This document shows positions 8,917-17,078 of a DNA stretch of 64,000 bases, piece by piece. Origin of the DNA: Lysobacterales bacterium (lineage in GTDB: Bacteria; Pseudomonadota; Gammaproteobacteria; Xanthomonadales; Rhodanobacteraceae); assembly GCA_014338185.1 (NCBI GenBank), contig QUBV01000013.1:23315-87314 (forward strand). Reading direction: 5' to 3'. How positions within the stretch are numbered: position 1 is the stretch's first letter; each line of letters begins with the position of its first letter. The position numbers and the translations under genes were made by a program. The notes beneath the pieces are model-generated. The model was given only the letters and a program-made list of their open reading frames with translations. It was not told where the DNA came from and did not search any database.

Positions 8917-10917
8917 ATGTTCGACCGTATCCTCATCGCCAACCGCGGCGAAATCGCCTGCCGCGTGATCCGCACCTGCCGGCGGCTGGGCATCGCGCCG
9001 ATCGCGGTGTACTCGCAGGCCGATGCGGGCGCCCAGCATGTGCGCCTGGCCGACGCGGCGTGGCCGATCGGCGGGCCGCGGCCGGCCGACTCCTACCTGC
9101 GCAGCGAGGCGATCATCGAAGCCGCGCTCAAGTCCGGTGCGCAGGCGATCCATCCGGGCTACGGTTTCCTGTCCGAGAACGCCGACTTCGCCGACGCGGT
9201 CAAGAACGCCGGGCTGTGCTTCATCGGGCCGTCGGGGGATTCGATGCGGCGCATGGGCTCCAAGGCCGGCGCCAAGGAACTCATGGCCGCGCGCGGCGTG
9301 CCGGTGGTGCCCGGCTACACCGGCGCCGAGCAGGATCCCGCGCTGCTCGCGCGCGAAGCCGAGCGCATCGGCTTTCCGCTCATGATCAAGGCCGCCTACG
9401 GCGGTGGCGGCAAGGGCATGCGCATCGTGCGCAGCGCGGACGAGTTCACCGCGAACCTGGAAAGCTGCCGGCGCGAGGCACAGAACGCCTTCGGCCGCGA
9501 CCGCGTGCTGCTGGAGCGCTACATCACCCACCCGCGCCACATCGAGTTCCAGGTGCTTGCCGACAGCCACGGCAACACCATCCACCTCAATGAGCGCGAA
9601 TGCTCGGCCCAGCGCCGCTACCAGAAGGTGCTGGAGGAAACGCCCTCGCCGTTCCTCAGCCCGCAGCTGCGCGAGCGCATGGGCCAGGCCGCGGTCGCGG
9701 CCGCGCAAGCCATCGACTACGTCAACGCGGGCACCGTCGAGTTCATCGTCGGCGCCGACGGCGACTTCCATTTCATGGAGATCAACACGCGCCTGCAGGT
9801 CGAGCATCCGGTGACCGAAATGGTGCTCGGGCTCGACCTCGTCGAACTGCAGTTGCGCATCGCCGCGGGCGAGGCGCTGCCGGCCTCGCTGGTGCGCAAC
9901 AAGTCGATCCCGCAGCATGGCCATGCGATCGAGCTGCGCCTGTACGCGGAGGATCCCGCGCAGGGCTTCCTGCCCGGTTCGGGCACGCTCGAAGCACTGC
10001 ACCTGCCCGCGCCTTCGCGCCACGTGCGCATCGACTCGGGCGTGGTCGCCGGCGACACCGTCACGATCTTCTACGACCCGATGATCGCCAAGCTCATCGC
10101 CTGGGACGAAACGCGCGAGGCCGCGCTGGTGCGCATGCGCGAGGCGCTGGCGCAATGCGCGGTGATCGGCCCCAAGTCCAACATCGATTTCCTTGAGCGC
10201 CTCGTCCGCCACCCCGCGATCGTCGAGGCCAGCATCGACAGCGGCTACCTCGACCGCAACCTCGACGAGTTCGTCGGCAGCGATGCCTCCGATGCCGACG
10301 CGCCGTTCATCGCGGCCACCGCCTGCCTGCTGCACGAGGAAGCCGAGCGCCCGCGCCTCGCACGCACCGGCAGCGATCCGTGGTCGCCGTGGGCGCGCGC
10401 CGACGCCTGGCGCGTGGGCCACACCGGCAAGCGCATCGTCGCGCTGCTCGCGCGCGGCGAGCGCATCGAAATCAGCGCCTTCGGCGCCAACGGCAGCTAC
10501 CGCCTCGCCAGCGCCACGCGCGAGCTCACGGTCGAACACGCGCGGCTCGACGGCAACGCGCTCAGTGCCCAGATCGACGGCGTGGCGCGGCGCTGGCAGG
10601 TGCTGCTCGACCAGGGCGGGCTGATCGTGCACGACGGCACGCGCCGCCACCTGTTCAGCCATGCGCCCGCATTTGCATGGACGCCCGCGGCCAGCGCCAG
10701 CGGCGATCGCGTACTCGCGCCGATGCCCGGCCGCATCGTGCTGGTCAAGGCCGCGCCGGGCGCCGACGTCGCGCAGGGCGAGGAACTGCTGGTGATGGAG
10801 GCGATGAAGATGGAGCTCAGCCTCAAGGCGCCACGCGCGGGCAGGATCGCCGCGGTGCAGGCCGCGGCCGGCGATTTCGTCGATGCCGACGCAGTGCTGG
10901 TGCGGCTGGAGGCCTGA
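8917..10917 (+). CDS. liuD: Biotin-dependent acyl-CoA carboxylase alpha subunit, probably methylcrotonyl-CoA carboxylase
   Basis: A 666-residue protein with a biotin carboxylase domain at residues 1-445 (MFDRILIANRGEIACRVIRT, ATP-grasp loop AAYGGGGKGMRIV, FMEINTRLQVEHPVTE), a linker, and a C-terminal biotinyl domain with the modification site MEAMKMEL near residue 630. Such subunits work with a separate carboxyltransferase beta subunit. The neighbouring hydratase and HMG-CoA lyase point to methylcrotonyl-CoA of leucine breakdown rather than propionyl-CoA or geranyl-CoA. No beta-subunit gene is present in the window. Within the family, substrate is set by the beta partner, so the substrate call is an inference from context. 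Confidence 0.88.
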   Translation: MFDRILIANRGEIACRVIRTCRRLGIAPIAVYSQADAGAQHVRLADAAWPIGGPRPADSYLRSEAIIEAALKSGAQAIHPGYGFLSENADFADAVKNAGLCFIGPSGDSMRRMGSKAGAKELMAARGVPVVPGYTGAEQDPALLAREAERIGFPLMIKAAYGGGGKGMRIVRSADEFTANLESCRREAQNAFGRDRVLLERYITHPRHIEFQVLADSHGNTIHLNERECSAQRRYQKVLEETPSPFLSPQLRERMGQAAVAAAQAIDYVNAGTVEFIVGADGDFHFMEINTRLQVEHPVTEMVLGLDLVELQLRIAAGEALPASLVRNKSIPQHGHAIELRLYAEDPAQGFLPGSGTLEALHLPAPSRHVRIDSGVVAGDTVTIFYDPMIAKLIAWDETREAALVRMREALAQCAVIGPKSNIDFLERLVRHPAIVEASIDSGYLDRNLDEFVGSDASDADAPFIAATACLLHEEAERPRLARTGSDPWSPWARADAWRVGHTGKRIVALLARGERIEISAFGANGSYRLASATRELTVEHARLDGNALSAQIDGVARRWQVLLDQGGLIVHDGTRRHLFSHAPAFAWTPAASASGDRVLAPMPGRIVLVKAAPGADVAQGEELLVMEAMKMELSLKAPRAGRIAAVQAAAGDFVDADAVLVRLEA

Positions 10918-10970
10918 ACCGCCAGCCACGCGCCCGTGGCGCATCTCCCCCTCGTCCATCGGAACCCGCC

Positions 10971-11627
10971 ATGTCCAGACCGCTGTCCGCCCTCTTCCTC
11001 ACGCTCATCGCGCTGCTCGCGGGTGGCTGCGTCGAGACGCGCTTCGAGGCCCCGCTCGGCGACAACATCGAAACCTGCGACAGCCGCTGGAAGGGACTGT
11101 GGTTCGAGGCCGGCGCCAAGGCCGGCGACCCGGATGCCGAGCGCGTGGGCATGCACGTCGACGAGGCCTGCGCGCTCACCCTGATCGAGCAGCCCGCCGC
11201 CGGCGCGCCGCTCAAGCGCTGGCGCGTGCCGATCAACTTCGTGCACCTGCGCAGCGGCGACTACCTCGTGGTGGCCGACACCGCCTTGCGCGGCCTGGGC
11301 GAGATCGCGCCGCCGTACGGCATCGAACCGGTGCCGGCCAAGTCCTACTTCTTCGTCAAATACCGCGTGCGCGGCGACCGCCTGGAACTGTACGAAGTCG
11401 ACAGCGCCAAGGCCGCCAGGCTCGTGATCGACGGCAAGCTCGAGGGCACGGTGCAGAAGAACCGCAGCGACCTGCATGTGTACGTGCGCGGCGGGCGCGC
11501 GCAGATGGTCGAGCTGGTGCGCCGCCACGACCTGTTCGGCAGCAAGCCCTGGCACGTGTTCCAGCGCAGCCGGCTGGAACTACAGGACTTCGAACGTTCG
11601 CTGCAGGCACCGGGAGCGAAGCGATGA
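10971..11627 (+). CDS. Predicted lipoprotein of unknown function
   Basis: A 218-residue protein. The N-terminus MSRPLSALFLTLIALLAGGC has a lipoprotein signal with lipobox LAGGC, so Cys20 should be acylated. The mature part is mixed beta with segments such as CDSRWKGLWFEAG, YLVVADTALRGLGE, SYFFVKYRVRGDRLELYEVDS and KPWHVFQRSRLELQDFE. No domain is recognised with certainty. Its stop overlaps the HMG-CoA lyase start (ATGA), and it follows the carboxylase by 53 bases, so it belongs to that transcription unit. A lipoprotein within a leucine-degradation operon is unexpected. Confidence 0.8.
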   Translation: MSRPLSALFLTLIALLAGGCVETRFEAPLGDNIETCDSRWKGLWFEAGAKAGDPDAERVGMHVDEACALTLIEQPAAGAPLKRWRVPINFVHLRSGDYLVVADTALRGLGEIAPPYGIEPVPAKSYFFVKYRVRGDRLELYEVDSAKAARLVIDGKLEGTVQKNRSDLHVYVRGGRAQMVELVRRHDLFGSKPWHVFQRSRLELQDFERSLQAPGAKR

Positions 11628-12523
11628 GCCTGCCCACGACGGTGCGCATCGTCGAGGTCGGCGCACGCGACGGCCTGCAGAACGAGGCCGCGATCGTGCC
11701 GACCGCGACCAAGATCGAACTGATCGAGCGCCTCGCCGCGAGCGGCCTCAGGACGATCGAGGCGACCAGTTTCGTGAGCCCGAAATGGGTGCCGCAGCTC
11801 GCCGACGCGGCCGAGGTGTACACCGGCATCCGCAAGATCGAGGGCGTCAGCTACCCGGTGCTGGTGCCCAATCTGCAAGGTTACGAACGCGCGCGCGCGG
11901 CCGGCGTAACCGAGATCGCGGTGTTCGCCGCCGCCTCCGAGGCCTTCAGCCGCCACAACATCAATGCCTCGATCGACGAATCGATCCAGCGCTTCGTGCC
12001 CGTGCTCGAACGCGCCCAGGCCGAGCAGGTCAAGGTGCGCGGCTACGTCTCGACCGTGCTCGGCTGCCCCTACCAGGGCGAGGTGCCCGTGGCCGACGTG
12101 GTGCGCGTGGCGCAGCGCCTGCACCGGCTGGGCTGCTACGAGATCTCGCTCGGCGACACCATCGGCGTGGGCACGCCGGGCAAGGCACGCGCGATGCTGC
12201 GCGCGGTCGCGGCGCAGGTGCCGATGACCGCGCTCGCGGTGCACTTCCACGACACCTACGGCCAGGCACTGGCCAACCTGCTCGCCTGCCTTGAGGAAGG
12301 CGTCGGCGTGATCGACAGCGCGGTGTCGGGAACCGGCGGCTGTCCCTACGCCAAGGGCGCCACCGGCAACGTCGCCAGCGAGGACGTGGTGTACATGCTC
12401 GACGGCATGGGCATCGCCACCGGGGTCGACCTGTCGCGCCTGGTCGAAACCGGGCTGTGGCTGAGCCAGGTGCTCGGCCGTCCCAGCTCCAGCCGCGTGG
12501 CGCGCGCGCGTTCGGCGCATTGA
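11624..12523 (+). CDS. liuE: Hydroxymethylglutaryl-CoA lyase
   Basis: Cleaves HMG-CoA to acetoacetate and acetyl-CoA, the last step of leucine catabolism. The 299-residue TIM-barrel protein has the metal and substrate motif VEVGARDGLQNE near residue 11, FVSPKWVPQLADA near 50, the HxH metal site VHFHDTYGQ near 205, and the family signature with the catalytic Cys, GTGGCPYAKGATGNVASEDVVY, near 238. It is translationally coupled to the upstream lipoprotein gene. Length and all motifs agree with bacterial HMG-CoA lyases. Confidence 0.95.
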   Translation: MSLPTTVRIVEVGARDGLQNEAAIVPTATKIELIERLAASGLRTIEATSFVSPKWVPQLADAAEVYTGIRKIEGVSYPVLVPNLQGYERARAAGVTEIAVFAAASEAFSRHNINASIDESIQRFVPVLERAQAEQVKVRGYVSTVLGCPYQGEVPVADVVRVAQRLHRLGCYEISLGDTIGVGTPGKARAMLRAVAAQVPMTALAVHFHDTYGQALANLLACLEEGVGVIDSAVSGTGGCPYAKGATGNVASEDVVYMLDGMGIATGVDLSRLVETGLWLSQVLGRPSSSRVARARSAH

Positions 12524-12553
12524 GGCGCGCCGCGGCCGCGGCCGCACGCTCGC

Positions 12554-12559
12554 TATACT
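12554..12559 (+). promoter_or_regulatory. Possible -10 box of the cyanophycinase-like gene
   Basis: TATACT lies 25 bases upstream of the ATG at 12585. No good -35 element is visible at the usual spacing. Confidence 0.35.
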
Positions 12560-12584
12560 CGCCACTTTGCCCGGTGGCGCCGCC

Positions 12585-13394
12585 ATGCCAGCCAAACTAG
12601 GTCCCGACCGCAGCCGCGGCCATCTCATCGCCCTGGGTGCACTCGCGCCCGACGAGCGCGTGGGCGAAGTACTGGCACGCGTGCTCGCGCTGCTCGAGCC
12701 GCAGGCGCGCGTGGTGGTGGTGACCAGCATCGACACGAGCGACGGCGACGAGGCGGAGCTGGAAACCCTGCTGCGCAACGCCGGCGCGGCCGAGGTGATG
12801 CGCGTGCTGCTGCGCACGCGCGCCGACAGCGAGCCGCGCGCACTGCTGGGCGCGGTCGACCAGGCCGCGCTCGTGGTGCTGCAGACCGATCAGCCACTGC
12901 GCCTGTCCACGCTCATCGGCGGCACCCGGCTCGCGCGCGCGCTGCGCCGGCGCAACGCCGAAGGCATGGCCGTGGCCGGCTGCGCTGCGGCGGCGGCGCT
13001 GCTGTGCGAACACATGGTCGCGCATGGCGAGCAAGGCGCGACGCCGCGCCATGGCGGTGTGCAGTTCGCACCGGGGCTGGGCCTGACCAACCGCGTGGTG
13101 ATCGACCAGGGTGGCCACGCCAGCGACCGCCTCGGCCGCCTGCTCGGCGCGCTGGCGCTCAATCCGTTCGCGCTCGGCCTGGGCATCGACGCCGCCACCG
13201 CCGCGATCATCGGTCCCGACAACGTGCTCGAAGTGGCCGGCGCAGGCGGCATCACCCTGCTCGACCCGGCCGAGATGGCCGAGTCGAACGTGGCCGATGT
13301 CACCCCCGGCGCGCCGATCCGCATCACCAACCTGCGCCTGCACGCGCTCACCGCGGGCGCACGCTACGACCTGGACTTCCGCCAGACCCTGTAG
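12585..13394 (+). CDS. Cyanophycinase-like protein (S51 fold) lacking the catalytic serine
   Basis: A 269-residue protein whose second half aligns with cyanophycinase (CphB) landmarks: LSTLIGGTRLARALRRR near residue 105, then the nucleophile elbow, then GLTNRVVIDQ, LGRLLGALALNPFALGLGID and NVLEVAGAGGITLLDP. The family elbow is normally G-T-S-A-G-A with Ser as nucleophile; here it reads GCAAAA, so the Ser is Ala and the adjacent Cys precedes it. The His that normally follows VIDQ (DQHF) is also displaced (DQGGH). Either the protein is a non-catalytic homologue or it works by different residues. No cyanophycin synthetase gene is nearby. Fold assignment is good; function is unknown. Confidence 0.75.
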   Translation: MPAKLGPDRSRGHLIALGALAPDERVGEVLARVLALLEPQARVVVVTSIDTSDGDEAELETLLRNAGAAEVMRVLLRTRADSEPRALLGAVDQAALVVLQTDQPLRLSTLIGGTRLARALRRRNAEGMAVAGCAAAAALLCEHMVAHGEQGATPRHGGVQFAPGLGLTNRVVIDQGGHASDRLGRLLGALALNPFALGLGIDAATAAIIGPDNVLEVAGAGGITLLDPAEMAESNVADVTPGAPIRITNLRLHALTAGARYDLDFRQTL

Positions 13395-13470
13395 GCACGC
13401 GTCGCGCGCCCAGGTCGGCACGCGCGCCCGCAGCAGGACGCGGCAACGCCGCCAGCGAGGGTGCTGCTGC

Positions 13471-13476
13471 TAGAAT
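13471..13476 (+). promoter_or_regulatory. Possible -10 box of the SDR dehydrogenase gene
   Basis: TAGAAT lies 28 bases upstream of the ATG at 13505, in the 110-base gap after the cyanophycinase-like gene. No clear -35 hexamer. Confidence 0.4.
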
Positions 13477-13504
13477 CCGCGACCCATTTTGTGCGGAGCG
13501 CAGC

Positions 13505-14275
13505 ATGCAACTGGACCAGGTCAAGGCCGTCATCACCGGCGGCGTCTCCGGGCTCGGCCACGCGGTGGCCGAGCATCTGGTGGCACACGGCGGCAAGGTC
13601 GCCCTGTTCGATGTCAACGACGACAAGGGCGCCGCCGCGGTCGCCATGCTGGGCGCCGACAAGGCGCGTTACTTCCGCACCGACGTGAGCGACGAGGCTG
13701 CCGTCATGGCCCATGTGGCCGCCGCGCGCGAGTTCCTCGGCGGGCTCAACGTCGCGGTCAACTGCGCCGGCATCCTCGGCGCCGGCCGCGTGCTCGGCAA
13801 GGATGGCCCGATGCCGCTCAAGAACTTCGCCACCACGGTGATGGTGAACCTGGTCGGCAGCTTCAACGTGGCCAAGGCCGCGGCCGCGCTCATGCAGGAC
13901 AACAGTCCCGGTGCGGACGGCGAGCGCGGCGTGATCGTCAACACCGCCTCGATCGCGGCGTTCGAAGGCCAGATCGGCCAGGCCGCCTATTCCGCCTCCA
14001 AGGGGGGCGTGGTCGGCATGACGTTGCCGATGGCACGCGAGTTCGCGCGCATCGGCGTGCGCGTGATGACGGTGGCGCCGGGCGTGTTCCACACGCCGAT
14101 GGTCGATGGCATGCCGCCGAACGTGTACGAATCGCTGTGCGCGCAGGTGCCCTACCCCTCACGCCTGGGCACGCCGCAGGAGTACGCCGACACGGTCGCC
14201 TTCATCATCGGCAACCGCTACCTCAACGGCGGCGTGATCCGCATCGACGGCGCGATCCGGCTGGCGCCCAAGTGA
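13505..14275 (+). CDS. Short-chain dehydrogenase, 3-hydroxyacyl-CoA dehydrogenase type 2-like
   Basis: A 256-residue classical SDR. The cofactor motif is TGGVSGLG near residue 12, an Asp at the end of strand 2 (ALFDVND) favours NAD, NCAGI near 90 is the structural motif, and the catalytic residues are Ser in [10 protein letters not shown] near 147 and YSASKGG near 163. The long insert with the [22 protein letters not shown] region and [17 protein letters not shown] match the HSD17B10/type 2 L-3-hydroxyacyl-CoA dehydrogenase group, which acts on isoleucine-derived and short-chain acyl-CoAs. The ATG at 13505 is preceded by GGAG. Position beside the leucine cluster is consistent with amino-acid catabolism. 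Confidence 0.88.
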   Translation: MQLDQVKAVITGGVSGLGHAVAEHLVAHGGKVALFDVNDDKGAAAVAMLGADKARYFRTDVSDEAAVMAHVAAAREFLGGLNVAVNCAGILGAGRVLGKDGPMPLKNFATTVMVNLVGSFNVAKAAAALMQDNSPGADGERGVIVNTASIAAFEGQIGQAAYSASKGGVVGMTLPMAREFARIGVRVMTVAPGVFHTPMVDGMPPNVYESLCAQVPYPSRLGTPQEYADTVAFIIGNRYLNGGVIRIDGAIRLAPK

Positions 14276-14357
14276 CACGCGCTGCGCACACCCAAGCCCG
14301 CCCCACCCTCCCATCCCACCCACCGCGCCACGCCGGCGCGGGTCACACGAGTCGAAC

Positions 14358-14921
14358 ATGAAGGCCGCAGACATCAAGAAGGGCAACGTCGTCGAGCACG
14401 ACGGCAAGGTCTGGCAGATCCGCGACATCGAACGCAGCTCGCCGCAGGGCCGCGGCGGCAACGTGACCTTCCGCTTCACGATGTACGCGGTGCCAGGCGG
14501 GCAGAAGCTCGACCTGTCGCTGCGCGCCGACGACGACCTCAAGGAAACCGAGCTCACGCGCCGAGCGGTGAGCTACTCCTACAAGGACGGCGACGCGTTC
14601 GTGTTCATGGACAGCGAGGACTACACCCAGTACACGCTCGATGCGAGCGCGGTCGGCGACGCGGCCCGCTTCCTCGTCGATGGCATCGAGGGCTGCTACG
14701 TGCAACTCATCGAGGATGCGCCCGTGGCCGTGCAGTTGCCGCAGAACGTCGTGCTCGAAGTGATCGAGACCGCGCCCGAACTCAAGGGTGCCACCGCGAC
14801 CAAGCGCCCCAAGCCCGCACGCCTGTCCACCGGCATCGAGATCCTCGTGCCCGAGTACATCAGCACCGGCGAGAAGGTCATGGTCAACACCACCACCGGC
14901 GAATTCTCGGGTAGAGCCTGA
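14358..14921 (+). CDS. efpL: Elongation factor P-like protein (YeiP/EfpL type)
   Basis: A 187-residue three-domain EF-P paralogue: KOW-like domain I at residues 1-65 ([19 protein letters not shown]), then two OB domains, the last containing [22 protein letters not shown]. In true EF-P the loop at residue 34 carries a modified Lys; here the loop reads SSPQGRGGN, with Arg instead, as in the YeiP group. YeiP proteins help ribosomes through particular proline-containing stalls without the EF-P modification. The stop codon lies inside a perfect stem-loop (14913-14938). Identification as EF-P family is certain; subgroup assignment rests on the loop. Confidence 0.9.
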   Translation: MKAADIKKGNVVEHDGKVWQIRDIERSSPQGRGGNVTFRFTMYAVPGGQKLDLSLRADDDLKETELTRRAVSYSYKDGDAFVFMDSEDYTQYTLDASAVGDAARFLVDGIEGCYVQLIEDAPVAVQLPQNVVLEVIETAPELKGATATKRPKPARLSTGIEILVPEYISTGEKVMVNTTTGEFSGRA

Positions 14922-14938
14922 CCCTCAGGTCAGGCTCT
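14913..14938 (+). terminator. Perfect 11-bp stem-loop overlapping the EfpL stop codon
   Basis: AGAGCCTGACC and GGTCAGGCTCT pair perfectly around a CTCA loop. The left arm is made of the last EfpL codons and the right arm is the start of the first 100-bp repeat. No U-tract follows, so it may be a processing site or a by-product of repeat insertion rather than a classical terminator. Confidence 0.5.
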
Positions 14939-15215
14939 GGCGAGGCAGGAGCCGAGCGGGCTGCGTCCCAGGGATGGCTGCCTGGTCCAGTCCGTCACAC
15001 GCTTTGCGCCGCCTTCAGGCGGCGCAGGGTCAGGCTCTGGCGAGGCAGGAGCCGAGCGGGCTGCGTCCCATGGACGGCTGCTCGGTCCAGTTCATCACGC
15101 GCCATGTGCCGCCTTCGGGCGGCGCAGGGTCAGGCTCTGGCGAGGCAGGAGCCGAGCGGGCTGCATCCCATGGACGGCTGGCTGGCCTGGTCCGTCGTGG
15201 GTCTTGCGTCACCGT
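14928..15215 (+). repeat. 100-bp direct tandem repeat, three copies
   Basis: Copies begin at 14928, 15028 and 15128, an exact 100-base period. Each starts GGTCAGGCTCTGGCGAGGCA followed by GGAGCCGAGCGGGCTGC. Copies 1 and 2 end in an inverted repeat of the form GCCGCCTT-GGCGGC, and copy 3 degenerates after about 60 bases. Between copies the first 50 bases are almost identical while the middle varies. No reading frame is conserved across copies. It lies between efpL and the first permease gene. Confidence 0.85.
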
Positions 15216-15488
15216 CGCGTTGACGATGGCCGGATGCGGCCATACACCACCTGCGCGCCACACCCGCGCACGCCCACCGCTGCCGCGCACTGCCCGCATC
15301 TCCAGGCGCGGCACGATGGCGCACAGCAGCATGCACGCCGTGGCCAATGGCACCTTGCCGCTCCGATAACGCTCGCGTAAGGTACCGGGCCGTTGTGCCC
15401 GGCACTCGCCGGGGGCACGCTGCACGACGGCGCTGGGGGTCCGGGCGCTCGTTCACCCGCAAACCTTACCGCTCGCAGAGGGGACACC
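15216..15488. other. Leader region of the first permease gene, no gene recognised
   Basis: About 270 bases between the tandem repeat and the permease start. Open frames here lack ribosome binding sites and homology. The last 15 bases contain GAGGGGACACC just before the ATG, serving as the ribosome binding site. No clear promoter hexamers were identified. Confidence 0.4.
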
Positions 15489-16997
15489 ATGATTTTCTGG
15501 CGTGTCAAACCGCTCAACCAGATTCTTGAAACCGCCGAAAAGAAATCGCTCAAGCGCCAGCTCGGGCCGGTCCAGCTCACCCTGCTCGGCATCGGCGCGG
15601 TGATCGGCACCGGCATCTTCGTGCTCACCGCCGAGGCGGCACAGAAGGCCGGTCCCGCGATGATGGTGTCGTTCCTGATCGCGGCGGTGGTGTGCGGTCT
15701 GGCCGCATTCGCCTATGCCGAGCTGGCCGCGATGCTGCCGGTCTCGGGCTCGGCCTACACCTACACCTACGGCGTGATGGGCGAACTGGTCGCATGGGTG
15801 GTGGGCTGGGCGCTCGTGCTCGAGTACGCGATCGGCGCAACCGCCGTGTGCGTGGGCTGGTCGGGCTACATGAACGGCCTGCTCATGCATACCGACTTCT
15901 TCGGCATGGTCGAGCCGGGAGCGCTCGCGCTGCCCGAATACCTGCGCACCGGCTACTACTCGGGCGGTGGCTTCAACCTGCTCGCGTTCCTCATCGGCAT
16001 CGCGGTGACCTGGCTGCTGGTGATCGGCACCTCCAAGAGCGCCAAGGTCAACGCAGTGCTGGTCGCGATCAAGATCGTCGCACTGACCGTGTTCGTGGCG
16101 CTCGCGGTGCCCGCGGCCAAGACGGGCAACCTGGAACCGTTCCTGCCCGGCGGCTGGGGCAGCCCGCTCGGTGGTGCCGGCGTGCTCGGTGCGGCCGCCT
16201 CGATCTTCTTCGCGTACGTGGGCTTCGATGCGGTGTCGACCGCGGCCGAGGAAACCAAGAACCCGAACCGCAACATCCCGATCGGCCTGATCGCCTCGCT
16301 GCTCATCTGCACGGTGTTCTACCTGCTGGTCGGATACGGCGCGGCCGGTTCGGTCGGCGCGCAGCCGATGCTCGGCGCCGATGGCCTGCCGCTGGATCCG
16401 GGCACACCTGCCATGGCCGCCGCCTGCGTCGGCTCCGATGCGCTGGTGTGCAGCAACGAGCCGCTGGCGCACGTGCTGCGCGTGCTCGGCTTCACCCAGA
16501 TCGGCAACTGGATCGGCGTGGCCGCGATCATCGCGCTGCCGTCGGTGATCCTCATGATGATGTTCGGCCAGACCCGCATCTTCTTCACGATGGCGCGTGA
16601 CGGCCTTCTGCCCGACGCCCTGTCCAAGGTGCACCCGCGCTTCTTCACCCCGCACGTGATCACCTACCTGACCGGCGCGGTGGTGTCGGTGTGCGGCGCA
16701 CTGTTCCCGGTCGGGAAGCTGGCCGACACCTCGAATGCGGGCACCCTGCTCGCGTTCGCGATGGTCGCAGTCGGCGTGATGATCCTGCGCAAGCAGCAAC
16801 CCGACCGGCCACGCCCGTTCCGCACGCCGCTGGTGTGGGTGGTGTGCCCGCTCGCGGTGATGGGCTGCGTGCTGCTGTTCGTCAACCTCAGCATCGTGGC
16901 CAAGGTCGTGTTCGTGGTGTGGGCGGCGATCGGCCTGATCATCTACCGCCTGTACGGCTACCGCCGCAGCCAGCTCGCGAGCCCGAACGCGGGTTGA
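15489..16997 (+). CDS. APC-family amino acid permease (cationic amino acid transporter type)
   Basis: A 502-residue inner-membrane protein with about 12 hydrophobic segments. The first helix contains LLGIGAVIGTGIFVLT near residue 35, the substrate and ion-binding loop of the APC superfamily; YAELAAMLPVSGSAYTYTY follows in helix 3, and IFFAYVGFDAVSTAAEETKNP marks helix 6 with the cytosolic loop conserved in CAT-type transporters. An insert near residues 285-325 (AQPMLGADGLPLDPGTPAM) between later helices is characteristic of this subgroup. Likely uptake of amino acids; substrate not fixed. It is followed by a paralogous permease 81 bases downstream. Confidence 0.88.
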   Translation: MIFWRVKPLNQILETAEKKSLKRQLGPVQLTLLGIGAVIGTGIFVLTAEAAQKAGPAMMVSFLIAAVVCGLAAFAYAELAAMLPVSGSAYTYTYGVMGELVAWVVGWALVLEYAIGATAVCVGWSGYMNGLLMHTDFFGMVEPGALALPEYLRTGYYSGGGFNLLAFLIGIAVTWLLVIGTSKSAKVNAVLVAIKIVALTVFVALAVPAAKTGNLEPFLPGGWGSPLGGAGVLGAAASIFFAYVGFDAVSTAAEETKNPNRNIPIGLIASLLICTVFYLLVGYGAAGSVGAQPMLGADGLPLDPGTPAMAAACVGSDALVCSNEPLAHVLRVLGFTQIGNWIGVAAIIALPSVILMMMFGQTRIFFTMARDGLLPDALSKVHPRFFTPHVITYLTGAVVSVCGALFPVGKLADTSNAGTLLAFAMVAVGVMILRKQQPDRPRPFRTPLVWVVCPLAVMGCVLLFVNLSIVAKVVFVVWAAIGLIIYRLYGYRRSQLASPNAG

Positions 16998-17012
16998 GCC
17001 GTGACTGCACCG

Positions 17013-17039
17013 GGCGCCGGCTGCATCGCGGCCGGCGCC
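17013..17039 (+). terminator. Stem-loop between the two permease genes
   Basis: GGCGCCGGC and GCCGGCGCC form a perfect 9-bp stem with a 9-base loop. There is no U-tract. It may attenuate read-through or stabilise the upstream message. Confidence 0.4.
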
Positions 17040-17078
17040 GCATCCTCACCCGCCTGACCGGGCCATCGGGAACCTGCC

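Noticed and set aside
14928..15215. CRISPR array from the tandem repeat
   Set aside because: The repeat unit is 100 bases with a variable middle and only three copies, no regular spacers and no cas genes.
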